The notes beneath the pieces are model-generated. The model saw only the letters and a program-made list of their open reading frames with translations. It was not told the DNA's origin and did not search any database. 64,000 nucleotides of DNA, taken from Gnetum montanum. Its lineage: Eukaryota; Streptophyta; Gnetopsida; Gnetales; Gnetaceae. Made by a program: the position numbers and the translations under genes. Each line of letters starts with the position of its first letter. Position 1 is the first letter of the stretch. Location: assembly GCA_015680685.1 (NCBI GenBank), contig MNCI01003588.1, positions 338,125 to 402,124 of the forward strand. The letters are read 5' to 3'. Below are positions 1 to 10,319 of the stretch, in pieces.

Positions 1-201
1 CGTACAGGATGCATACTTAGTGAAAACCAAGTATTTTGAGCTCAAGATTTGCCAAGTTTGATGCCAGATGTCATCATAGTCTTCTGTGGATCCCAGGGAA
101 CTTTTACTTGCTTGCTTTGACTTTGTTTGATGCTATTTTTGAGGCTTTCAAGCTTGGTCATGCTGAGGACCAACATGACTTAGCTTAATTTCTGTCTACA
201 A
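1..201 (+). other. Undetermined sequence before the RT fragment
   Basis: RT coding sequence would be expected here, upstream of the connection domain, but no frame gives recognisable RT. Homology starts abruptly around 230. The bases just before it (TTTTGTGGTGTTTCAG, ending at 231) look like a splice acceptor, which could be chance. An unrelated insertion or extreme decay is equally possible. Confidence 0.3.
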
Positions 202-853
202 GTGTTAACCAAAATTTTTTGTGGTGTTTCAGAAACTATAAAAGATATCCGGTCATTCCTTGGACACATTGGCTACTATAGAAGGTTTATTGAGAACTTT
301 TCAAAAGTTGCAAAACCATTGGTTGAACTAACAAAAAAGGACGTACCTTTCAAATGGACCAGGGAATGCGAACTAGCCTTCCAAACTTTAAAACTGAGGC
401 TTGTAGAAACACCCATTCTACAAGCCCCTGACTAGTCTATACCATTCCACGTAATAATCAATGCATCCAACTATACTTTAGGAGCCATACTTACATAGTT
501 AGATGATAAAAAACATCCTTATTACATCCACTGTGCAAGTAGAAGTATTGCTGGTGCACAACTTAACTACACTACNATGGCTTGTAATCTTACAAGAGTT
601 CGATCTTACGATGATCGATTGTAAAGGCACCGAGAACGTAGTTGCTAATCATTTATCTCGGTTACAATGGGACAACAAAGAGGATGAGTATCCAATTTTT
701 GATTATTTCCCAAATGAACTCCTCTTTGCAGGTGTAGTGAATAATCAAGTAACCATGGAGACAAATTGGTATAGTGGCATTCTCACCTATCTCCCTACAC
801 AAAAATCACCACAAAGGTTTGAGGCTAAAAAGAAACAACTGTTTCTTCACTGA
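202..853 (+). pseudogene. RT C-terminus and RNase H remnant (Ty3 pol)
   Basis: Residues from about 230 read as the end of a Ty3 RT (IRSFLGHIGYYRRFI) running into the RNase H start (PFHVIINASNYTLGAIL, around 441-491). The RNase H then jumps from the LNYT motif straight to WLVILQEFD and the tether end KGTENVVANHLSRL (626-667). The middle of the domain, about 60 residues, is absent, and the break falls on the ambiguous base N at 576. Stops lie near 433 and 496. RNase H normally removes RNA from the RNA:DNA hybrid during reverse transcription; this copy cannot. Confidence 0.85.
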
Positions 854-865
854 GCCAAGTATTTT

Positions 866-1129
866 ATGGAAATCAATGGGAAAATTTACAAAGTATGTCC
901 TGATGGCTTGGTCCGATGGTGTGTTCCCGATGTAGATCAACTACGAGTTCTCCAAGATGCTCATGAAGGTCCTTGTGGGGGTCATTACGTCGGGAGACAA
1001 ATGGCCATTAAGATCTTGCTTGTAGGACATTATTGGCCTACATTATTTTGGGATGTCCTTAATTTCATCCAATCTTGTGAGCACTGCCAACATGATGGGG
1101 GGATGACTGCTAGAATGGAGAGTCTGTAA
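866..1129 (+). pseudogene. Integrase zinc-binding (HHCC) domain
   Basis: The frame shows the H2C2 pattern of Ty3 integrases: two His in the HEGPCGGHYVGRQMA stretch (961-1010) and a CEHCQ Cys pair (1078-1092). The middle part LLVGHYWPTLFWDVLNFIQ is typical of the family. The domain multimerises integrase and positions DNA. It is separated from RNase H by a stop near 851 and from the catalytic core by a stop at 1127-1129, so no single long protein could be made. Confidence 0.88.
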
Positions 1130-2113
1130 CAATGGATTCAACCTTTAGAACCCTTTGACATATGAGGAATTGGTTTTATGAGGTCCATTACACCAATGTC
1201 CAATGGAAAAGATTACATTATTTTTGTCATTGATTACCTTACAAAATGGGCAGAAGTAGCTATTGTTAAGGATTGTACATCATCTACAGTTGCACGATTT
1301 GTTCAAAAACAAATTGTAAGCAGGTTCGGTGTGCCTCATGTACTTATTTCAGACAATGGTACACACTTCACAGGTGCGACTTTTCAAAAATTAATGCAAC
1401 GCTTAGGGGTTGAGCACAAACTAATTACATATCATCACTAAGCGAATGGTCAAGCCAAAGTTACCAACAAGGAGATTACGAAGATATTAACAAGAACCAT
1501 TAGTAAGTTTAGGTGAGATTGGAGCACTAAACTGAACGATGCTCTTTGGGCATACCACTCCACATGGAAACTCCCTATAGGCTACTTTCCCTATGAGTTA
1601 GTGTATGGTAAATTACCAATGCTTCCCATTCAAACTGAGCTTCGTACACTATCCACATCATGTGACCTCAACCTTGACCTTGATCTAGCACAAAAACAAC
1701 AATTGATGATCCTTGACCTGCTAAATGAGAACTGATTGGCTGCCTTGTCATCTAACAAATTGAACAAGGCCTTCAATAAACAACATCATGACCTAAGAAT
1801 TAGGAAAGTTAAATATCAACTGGGAGATAACGTTCTCCACTAGAATCCCACACATGTGCCACAACGTACCAAATTTCAAATGCTATGGAAAGGACCTTAT
1901 GTCATCCATGCAACTTTTCCTTTAGGGGCCATGATGATATACAAAATTGAGAGCCTAGATAAGAAATTGTTGTTCAATGTCCAACAAACCAAACCTTTCC
2001 ATGCGCTTAGAACAACCAGTACCAATACTACCTCTGTTGGTAGACAACCTTGCTCACTATGTTGGATCTCCTCCTTCCAACTCAGTCATGGGGGAGACGG
2101 CCACCAAAGATAA
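1130..2113 (+). pseudogene. Integrase catalytic core and C-terminal domain
   Basis: The core is clear: DYIIFVIDYLTKWAE (1211-1255), SRFGVPHVLISDNGTHF (1318-1368) and GQAKVTNKE (1448-1474), then the C-terminal KGPYVIHA and FNVQQTKPFH. In the D,D-35-E triad the first Asp codon is replaced by Gly (1172-1174), the middle Asp is present in SDNG, and the Glu is replaced by Lys (1457-1459). Stops occur at 1163, 1439, near 1514, 1732 and 1841. Two altered catalytic residues mean this integrase was dead independently of the stops. Confidence 0.87.
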
Positions 2114-4004
2114 TCATTCTAAGCCCTCAAATCTTTTTATATTTTTGTTTTACACATTTTTTTACACCTTTTTGTTTTGCACATCTTTCAAATTTACTTA
2201 TTTTTGTCTTACACCATCATTCATAACTTTCCTATTTCTTTGTTTGATTTACTTTTATTCATCTTACAATAAGTGCTTATGATGGTGGATTTTGTTATAA
2301 TAATGTTGATTGCTAATGTTTGGTTTTTACCTTTGATTCTCAATGTTGATATTAAGATATGGTTCTTTTGATAAAACAGGTAATGAGTCCACGTCATCCA
2401 TTCCTCCGTTAAACTCTATGGTCTCCCTTGATTTTGGAACCGTATTGTCCCTTTTTCTAATTAAACTTATTAATGAATTGGTGGCTTGGTATTTTTCAAA
2501 CTAAATGAAGGACTCAATGGTTGAAAAGGGTGTGACTTCAAGGGGATTCGATGCATTTGTGTTGGCCATTCTCTTGGGTGCTTGGATGCTTTTTCTTGGG
2601 TTTTCTGCCATTCTGCCATCAATCAAATATCAGGAAGCTGTGTGAATAAAAATAAGTCTTTGCATGATGTGGTTCTCACAAAAAATAAAACAAAAACTGG
2701 GAATTCAAAGCACACCCCTTATACATAATAAAGCAATATGGGCTACAAGCACTGGTTATGGAACTAGAAAGATATGTTACCCATGCTTGAAGGTTCCCTC
2801 TAACTAAGGCCCTTTCTTGCTTCCTGCTTCTCCATCTCGCTCTCCTTGGGATGGTGGTGACTCTTTGTGGAGGCATTCTTGTTGCTTCAAGAGGATGGAT
2901 TGGCCAAGTGTATTGATGTGAGGTCACTGAGTGTGGTTGGTTTGAGTCCAGATTTGGAATGAGTTCTACTCAGTCACATTAACCATGACATACACAAGGG
3001 ACTTTACACAACTTTTCTCTTGGGATTCCATTCCATTTTCCACCTCATTGATGGGTTTTATGATTAGTCCATATCTTGTTTGATGCATTGTTTTTTCTTG
3101 GTAAATTCTTGTGGGTAAGTTTTTAACTCTTGCTTCCAAATGACATTCCTAAAGCTTATAGACTCTTTGTTTTGTGGGTTTATCAGGGCATAAAGGACAT
3201 AAGCTTGCTTTGGGGAGGACCCACTGGCATTCCCTTTTGGTGCAATTGTTAAGTTCTTTTCCCTAAACATTCTCTACAATCAACCATTTCTCGTTTCATC
3301 CCCATCTTTGACATCCACTTTATTGGTGTTGCCGTTGTTATTTTTTCCATCTTTCTTGTTCCTTATATTTTTCCATCTTATTGCTACTGGAGGTTCGCTC
3401 TTAGTCATGGGGGCCCTAGCACAAATTTTTCAATGTCTCCATTCTACTGCTTGCCTAACTCCTACATCTTGGGTAGTTATCAGTAATAAACCTCTAACCC
3501 ATTTTCTGCCATAACCACAACCCAGCCAATGCACTTTATATCAAGGCAAGGTATGAATTGCATTGTGGCTTACTTATCTTTGCTCATTCGTGACTGTGTT
3601 GTGTGTGTAGATGGCGATTACACGAACTATGGACTAGAATAGGAGGAAGCACTTGGGATGGATTGGAGTTGGAACATTTACATTGGGAACAAGTCTGGTC
3701 ACGTGGCAATCGATAAATAATTGGGGGGCGATGGTGGGTGTGCACAATCTCGACATTGGCAGCAATACGCCTCATTTTTTTTCTTCCTCTTTCTCTTCAA
3801 GTTGTCAAGTGAAGGTCTGGATGTCATCCATATCTAGTGTTCACCACAAAGGGTGGGAACACCAATGTTGTAATATGTTTATCAATATGTTCACTAGGCA
3901 CTTTGAGTTTGTTATTCCCTATCATTGTTAGTTCCCATTTAGTCAATAATCCCATACCTTCCCAATATTTTGAAAGGAATTCAAGGATGAATTTTCATTC
4001 AGTT
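2114..4004 (+). other. Long 3' spacer of the Athila-like element
   Basis: Between integrase and the polypurine tract lie 1.9 kb with no intact gene. 2130-2270 is T-rich. From about 2760 to the tract the sequence is homologous, inverted, to 62769-64000, at a level where whole clauses of 20-40 bases match by eye. Athila-lineage elements often carry an env-like ORF at this place; I see none. Short open stretches on both strands keep similar peptides in the two copies but share stop positions, which argues against recent coding function. Confidence 0.6.
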
Positions 4005-4013
4005 GTGGGGGTA
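4005..4013 (+). promoter_or_regulatory. Polypurine tract
   Basis: GTGGGGGTA directly precedes the LTR start TGATGAG. The same tract stands at the matching position of the copies at 41549 and 62760 on the minus strand. This is the plus-strand priming site for reverse transcription and fixes the orientation of all three copies. Confidence 0.85.
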
Positions 4014-4825
4014 TGATGAGCCACAATATTGCACTTGTGATGTCATGGCCTTCCATGAGATATCATGTACATGATATTGTAGCCTGCCTCATTGCCTATA
4101 AATAAGAGGTGGGCACACTTGGTTTGCATAGTTAGTCTTATTCCCTTACCCAAACTCTTGCCTTTTCTCCCTCTCAGAGTTATAATTATTTCTACGTGCC
4201 CACAGTAGGAGTCATAAAGTGAACAGATTTTTATTCGAGCATTGTGTACCAAAGCACACCTTGTGTACGACAATAAAGATGAACTTTGTGATAAACCTTG
4301 TAGCATTCAGAATAGATTAATTAATGTTAATTACTATTACTTAATTCTTTCCATAGTTAATTAATGATTTTCTCTCACCCTATAGCTCTCCTAAGTAAGC
4401 ACACACAGTACGATCACTTCGAGCATGTGTGTAACACTTGGTAACCCAGTAACGATTAGTGTTTGGTAAGCCCAGTAGTATTGCATTGGTTTAGGATGTG
4501 TACGGCAAGTGAGAACGGATAATAGTGCTAGGATTAGTTAAAGCTTAGTTAATAAGTAGTCAAATTAAATTAGTTACTTAGTTATCTCTTTCTTCCCTTA
4601 TTAGTAGTAGGACATAAAAACACATAAAAAGTATGAAAATCATATGCCTCAAGTTTACTTAACCATACAATCGTGACATATAAGTAAGCTTGGGAAGACA
4701 ATGATTAATCAACCCATTCTTGTTCCACAAAGGTGCATAGGCACTTAGTCCTTGGAATTTGACCGGATCATGTGTGGATGCTCGTATTTGTATGGTTGAG
4801 CGTAGGGATACCTCATCGCTCATCA
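4014..4825 (+). repeat. 3' LTR, Athila-like family (812 bp)
   Basis: Bounded by the inverted termini TGATGAG and CTCATCA and preceded by a polypurine tract. A TATA-like CCTATAAATA lies at 4095-4104, with matching boxes in the LTRs at 40672 and 61789. The stretch 4690-4825 (phrases such as CTTAGTCCTTGGAATTTGACC and the terminal GGGATACCTCATCGCTCATCA) is repeated in inverted form at 61789 and, more diverged, at 40672 and 49049. Confidence 0.9.
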
Positions 4826-5584
4826 AATTCCAACATTTGATTCACTAACATATTAACTAATCTTCTTTATTTATATATATTTTAATATTCTAATAAAAAA
4901 ACCTTTTATATTTGTAACTTTTAGAGTTTGAATTTGCAAAGGCCATGGACATTTCTTCTTGACCTTGAAACATTTAAGATGGATTCAACTCATATTTAAT
5001 GCATTTTCATTAGTCTTCCTATTGTTCAATATATTATTTAAAATATATTAAAATACTTTCCTTAACTTTTCATATCAATGCATTCATATTATAAAATTGT
5101 TTCTTATTAGTAGAAATGAACTAAATTCTTTCATGGATATTCATGTTTCTTATAAGTAATTCATAACTTGGTGATTGAATGGTTCATCACTTTATTCCAT
5201 GATTACATGATGATTGAAATGACTCATATTGTCATGTGGTATCAAGGCATGTGGCTTATTTGTTAAAGCATGTGCCTTGTATTCTACAAGTCATAGGTAT
5301 GGTACCAATAAACAAATTTTGAGATATATAAACATTATGTAAAAGACTATTGAAGTTAAGGATTGAATCATATGTCATGGTTTTAGTTAATGATAACCCA
5401 CCATGACTATCTAGCATAGGTTATTATATGATTGTGGAGATCCCACATTCATTAATGTTCTTTTTGAAAAATGATGACAAGAATATAGTTAATTTGGTTA
5501 AAAAATATATTTTGGTTGTATGTTAGGTAACCCATCCAATACATTGACAAAGATAAAAGTAACAATGATAATTTTCAAGGTGAA
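4826..5584. other. AT-rich spacer
   Basis: No coding frame or further element is recognisable apart from a weak tRNA-like segment (5245-5310) listed separately. Composition is AT-rich with short A and T runs. Confidence 0.5.
5245..5310 (+). repeat. Possible tRNA-derived SINE head
   Basis: A box A-like TGGCTTATTTG (5252-5262) and a box B-like GGTATGGTACC (5296-5306) are separated by 33 bases, the spacing of a tRNA gene. A CTTGT/ACAAG stem sits between them like an anticodon arm. No acceptor stem, poly(A) tail or target duplication was found, so this is weak and could be chance. Confidence 0.35.
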
Positions 5585-6511
5585 GTGATGATATATCAAA
5601 CTATAATTTTAAATTTAACTTTGTAGACTTTTAATAATGCCATGAAAATAAAAGAGTACATGATCAATGGAAAATTGATAAATAGTAAATAGTAAATTTG
5701 TCAACCCCTAAGATGCATCAACACATTAGCATTAACACAGTTTCCATACTTGCCTATATAAATGTGTGCATCCATTGAACTTATGACATAATATGCTCAT
5801 TCTACTAACTAGACTCTTGTACTTTGATTTCATGAAAGTTAGAATTTTTCCTTTGAGTGCTTGTAACATAGACTGAATGAATTGTATGGAATTCTATTCA
5901 AGTGCATGATGTACTTAGATACATTTGCATGGTGGCAATAAAATCGAGATCTATTCCATCCATTACAACACTTGGATTAACATTTTAATTTACTTCTTTG
6001 AAATTTACCTTAATTGTTTATTTACTTTTCATGTAAGTAGTTAAATATTTTATTCCATCACATTTAACAAGTTTGCATGAGTATGATTGATTTCAAGCAT
6101 AAATGTATTAACACTTGGTAATCTTAATAGTGGACCACTTGGTACACTTAGCAATGGAAAAATTGGTAACCTAGTAGCATATATATATAGTTAGGATGTG
6201 TATAGTAAATTGGGATTGGATACTCTATGCTTAGGCTAGTTTAGATTTATCATCTGCACTTAGATTAAATAGGTTAATATTTTAATACTTTAAATAGTTT
6301 AATAATAAAAAATACAATCATATGCATTAGCCATACTTAACCATACAACTTGAGCCCACAAAAGTGTGATTAAGAAGATGATGATCAACATCTTAGCACT
6401 TAGGTATCTAAGGCATCCAACTAGCTCAAAGTCCATGGAATTCAACCAGATCATACGTGAACACTTATGATTTGTACGGTAGGGTGTAGGGTTACTCTAC
6501 AACTTATTAGC
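5585..6511 (+). repeat. Diverged LTR of the Athila-like family
   Basis: The right two thirds track the LTR at 4014-4825 in order: AACACTTGGTAA, TTAGGATGTGTA, ATACAATCATATGCAT, CATACTTAACCATACAA, CCATGGAATTCAACCAGATC, GTACGGTAGGGTGTAGGGTTA. A TATA box lies at 5755-5762. The end (ACTTATTAGCA) corresponds to CTCATCA. The left boundary at a TGATGAT is a guess. It is clearly older than the other copies. A PBS-like stretch follows it, so it may be a 5' LTR. Confidence 0.65.
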
Positions 6512-6513
6512 AG

Positions 6514-6536
6514 TCATGGCAATGTTGTTGTTATTA
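6514..6536 (+). promoter_or_regulatory. Degraded PBS-like sequence (tRNA-Asp type)
   Basis: Directly after the diverged LTR, CATGGCAATGTTGTTGTTAT has the spacing of the tRNA-Asp-type PBS of Athila elements (pattern GG..C.GTTG) if C to T decay is allowed. The match is loose; its position is the main support. Confidence 0.35.
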
Positions 6537-8023
6537 TTATGTACCATGCCATAAGGTGAAAATTACAACTTGTAAACAAGCTTTGAATTAGGAAAATAAA
6601 TCCATAGGGTCTCAACCATAATTAAAAAATGGTTTCAATTTTGATATTAGTTAGAATTTTTCATGACTTAAGTTAGTTTTTTAGTTAATAATGTTATTTA
6701 TTTCTAATGGTTCTCAACTATTTCTAAATTATCACAACCTTTCATAAATGATTTTGCCAGTTCATGAGTGTTCACTCATGAAGTTATTTTTCCAAAAAAT
6801 TATTTCATTGATGAATCCTTATTTTGTCAACTTCATATACATATATTTACAAGGTGTTCATACATCTTAATAAACCTACCTACATAGTTTTTTTATTAAC
6901 CTTGATGCTTCTAGAACATTTTAAGTGGAAATCTATGGATAGAGTTAAAATTTGACAATGCAAAATTAGAAAAAAATAATAAAAACTCATCATTGCATTT
7001 GAGCTCATCTTTGTGGAAGATTTCAATTGTAAAATCTATTGCTAATTGTAAATGTGAAAAGATTGAAGAAAAATAATAAAGAAGAAGAAAGCCTTACACT
7101 CAACTAACATCCTCAATTTTATTAAACAAGTTTAAATATAGATACAAAGTGTGTTTCCTAGTAGCAAGTTTCCTAGTATGCACAAATTTTTGGGCTTTGT
7201 TAGCTCTATCTCTTATCAAATGTTTTTATAACCACATAATGCAAATATTCATTCTATTTTAGAAATCTTACATAGCAAGGGTTTATCATCCCTGTTGGAA
7301 CTTTCTTTATTATATGGAATCATATCATTCTTATGTAGATTTTCATCTTTATCACTTTTGCTCAAGCTAAAGAGTGATAACAGATGAACTTCCACTTGTA
7401 ATACAATAATTAAAATTGATTGTGTAGCATTTACTTAGTGAAATATTGGCTAATTACTAAGAAAAGAATACAAGAGTGATTATGAAGTCAAGCATAACCA
7501 TTCTAATAAAAAATGATAATCCAACTTGATATACTTAGTATGAACATGAAAGAACAAATTAATAAATATGTAAAGAACATTCAAGTTGTTACAAAACAAG
7601 GTTGGTGGAGAATGTATGTAAAGAGATGTTGATGTCACAAAGAAAATTTGTTAATCATGTAATTTCAACTACAATGGATATCATAGATGAATGCTCTACT
7701 TCATTATGTATACATAAATTAACTGACCACTTATGAAGAGCTAGAACAATGTTATTTTAGATTCTCTTTTCAAAATACTTGTTTTTGTCCAAAAAATATT
7801 TGTAATTTAGCATAATGTGGATTTTAAAAATAGATATTTTCTTCAAATGATTTCAATTTTACTTTGTAAAAATAATTTCACTACTTTAATAACTTTACTT
7901 TGGATTTTTATATGTTTTCAATTTTTCATCCTATAGAAGATGCAAATACAATAACTAGAAAGTGCACATAGTAAAGCATTAAAAATGAGAACAAACAAAA
8001 AAAAATAGGTACAATCAAAAGGA
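6537..8023. other. AT-rich sequence, nothing recognised
   Basis: This stretch follows the old LTR and may be decayed internal sequence of the same element, but no gag, pol or repeat match is visible. It contains many A and T runs. Confidence 0.45.
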
Positions 8024-8037
8024 TTAGATTACATATT

Positions 8038-8192
8038 TTTTTGAAGGGAAATGTGAAGTCTACCTAGGACATACCCCTAGGTTAGCAATATAAGTAGTGC
8101 ATAGGGGGTGTCAATATTAAGCTTTGAACCTAGCACTTGTCAGTACAAAGCTATGCAAGTAACCAACTAGCCAATGACCCCTATTCAAATGG
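8038..8192 (-). mobile_element. tRNA-derived SINE with 14-bp target duplication
   Basis: Read on the minus strand, the element starts with a tRNA-like head: box A TTGGCTAGTTGG (8163-8174), box B GGTTCAAAGC (8121-8130) with 32-33 bases between them, and acceptor-stem halves AGGGGTCA (8175-8182) and TGACACCCCCT (8103-8113) that pair with one bulge. The body ends in an A-rich tail next to 8038. The flanks carry a perfect 14-bp direct repeat TTAGATTACATATT (8024-8037 and 8193-8206), the mark of target-primed insertion. Pol III boxes, tail and duplication together make a SINE call strong. The family name is unknown to me. Confidence 0.85.
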
Positions 8193-8206
8193 TTAGATTA
8201 CATATT

Positions 8207-8995
8207 ACTAAACAAGGAAAATTAGAAAAAGAGAAGAAATTTAAGTTCTACATATATTTATTGTTGTTGATGTTACATCTACAAGTTTTATTGAAAAATA
8301 GGAAAAAATTAATGTAAATAGCTGAATCATGAAATTGATTCAACTTAGAATGCAATGAAAAAATGAAGAATTCAGTGCAGATGGTTGTATCATAAATCTA
8401 TTTTCATTGGTAGAAGTCCTAAAATAAATCCATGTGCATTAGAAAAATAAGCATCAAATAAATAAACCCACTTGCATTGAAAAACTTAAAAAATTAATCT
8501 TTGTGTAATGGAAAACTAGCAAAAAATTCAATGGGGATGTTTGAATAATGAACCCCTATCCATTTGGATTCTAAAAAAAGAATCAATAAAAATGGTTGTA
8601 TTATGAAACAACATACTTGCTATGAATTTATTTCACTTTCAACTATGAAAATTCTTCTATTATACTTTGTTTGTGAAAATTTAATCAAAATTAGTGTTCA
8701 TGGTACTATTAAGTATTAGAAAGTACCAATAATATTACAATAGGTCATTGCATCTAATGTATCATCATTTAAAAGTTTTGGGTATCCTTAATTACCATAA
8801 GAGTAGAAGCTAATGTAGCTTCAATCATGAAAGTTTGAGTTAGAAGACATTTTTAAGAGAAAACTCAGAAGTGATATATTACTTAAAATTAGTACAACAA
8901 AATGGGATCACATAGGACCCAAACAAAACTAAATAGATAGAGAACGGGATTACCTAAAGGGTGATAAATTCCACATTAGCATGTTAAAGTGTTAA
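8207..8995. other. AT-rich sequence, nothing recognised
   Basis: No ORF, repeat boundary or RNA gene could be supported here. Confidence 0.4.
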
Positions 8996-10319
8996 ATGAC
9001 ATTACTAAAATGGTGTTTAAGGCATCTCATATTACAAATTAGTAGTTGGTGCCATCTGGCACAACAAAGGAAGGGCATGGGCAAGGATAGGTGGAGTCTT
9101 CATTGTTGGCAAGATGCCAAGGGCATGTTGGAAGTGAAGGAACCTTATTATATAATGATGAAGGTATATCAACACTCAACATTATGTGAGGGTGGAACAT
9201 GAGTTGAGGGGCCACTAATCTAATAGAACACAAATGGGTTAAGATGATGTTCATCCCATAGGTTGACTAATCAGATGTCATGGTAATGTTCATAGGTGAG
9301 CAGCTCATCTAGGTGTAAGGTAATACCTAGCTGATCTTTGGAAAACACAAACATTAGGAGGGTATTCATGAGATGGATGGGTAGATAGGAGCCATATGAT
9401 CCCATTATGTTGTCAAAGACCCAAACTCTCATTGTTTGTGATCTCATGTAGTGAAACTTATAAGTAGACTCGTTTAAGGCCACTAAGGATAAGTGGAATG
9501 ATTTGATAGTGGTAGGGATATGTGAGCTAAGTAGGCATGGTGGTGGTGGGATAGAAAATAGGAAGATGTGGACAGGCCTTTAAGGTTAGCTATAGACATG
9601 ATAGTGATCATATTTGGTGGGGGTAGGTTTGAGTGGGATGTGTCAACATGGTTATCTACAATGATAAGTAAGGTCTAGTTGTTGGGGCTTTGGGTGTTAT
9701 GTTTACATGATGTGAATTGATTATAGGTGTGTGGTTGATGCCTTGACTAAGTATGGGAAGGACATTTAGGATCAAAATCATATGAGGATACTACTAAAGA
9801 GATTCAAGAGGAGGTGGCTATAAAGATAGGGTGAATGTCATCAAATTATTAGGTAGAGGTAAGGCCTTATGAAGAGGCTACTATTGGAGATGATATGTGA
9901 TTGGAGCCCACCTCTACATTATGATTTGTAGCAAGGTCACTTCAAGAGATGCACCACTTAGAAGAGCCTTAGTAAGGAATGTGTTATTAGGATGGTAACA
10001 TTTTAGTACATTAGTGTGCAACACATTGTTGATGTGTTTGAGTGCTTACTCCTAGTCTTCCAAGGAAATGTTAAAGTTTTAAATGTCTTGCTTAGAAGTG
10101 AGTACACCAAGAAAACCCTTGTGTTCACATATTAAAATCTCATTAGCCAAGGCTTGCTGCAACAAGTGACCAATAGCATGAAGAAGGAACCCAAAAAAAT
10201 TAAATGTCAAGATATCCTTTAGGAATCAAAGAACCTTGAGGTGGTTACATGTAAGCTAGTTACACGGTTGGAAAAATAGATACTTCCATATAGTATAGGT
10301 TGTAGACCATCAATGTTGG
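8996..10319 (-). other. Decayed, coding-like minus-strand sequence of unknown identity
   Basis: Composition changes to G-rich on the plus strand. Minus-strand frames stay open for 60-100 codons at a time (for example 9039-9254 and 9271-9483, and an interrupted frame across 9950-10290). This resembles decayed mobile-element protein, and the segment could be the 3' part of the L1 element seen at 18400-19440, cut off by the chromovirus insertion at 10320-16919. No diagnostic motif was found. Confidence 0.3.

Larger units (their letters stand above)
1..4825 (+). mobile_element. Athila-like Ty3 retrotransposon, 3' half
   Basis: The order RT end, RNase H, integrase, long 3' spacer, polypurine tract and LTR on one strand gives the 3' half of a Ty3-type element whose 5' half lies outside the window. 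The LTR family (TGATGAG...CTCATCA) is also present at 40672, 49049 and 61789. The 40672-49405 copy of this family has a PBS resembling tRNA-Asp, as in the Athila lineage, and a 1.9 kb spacer after integrase also fits Athila-type elements. Stop codons, missing segments and altered integrase residues show it is inactive. That pol (202-2113) and the LTR (4014-4825) belong to one insertion is inferred from strand and order. Confidence 0.8.

Noticed and set aside
2676-3270. Antisense ORFs in the Athila 3' spacer with similar peptides in both copies
   Set aside because: Peptide similarity follows nucleotide similarity, several stops sit at the same place in both copies, and the best peptides are in different frames, so coding constraint is not shown.
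3529-3720. Conserved MHFIS...QG.NCI peptide in 3529-3720 (+) and 63022-63213 (-) as an env-like ORF
   Set aside because: Short, with amino-acid changes as frequent as nucleotide changes and no transmembrane or signal features; not an env-like protein.
9271-9483. 70-codon minus-strand ORF as a gene
   Set aside because: No motif, no homologue recognised, and it lies in decayed repeat-like sequence.
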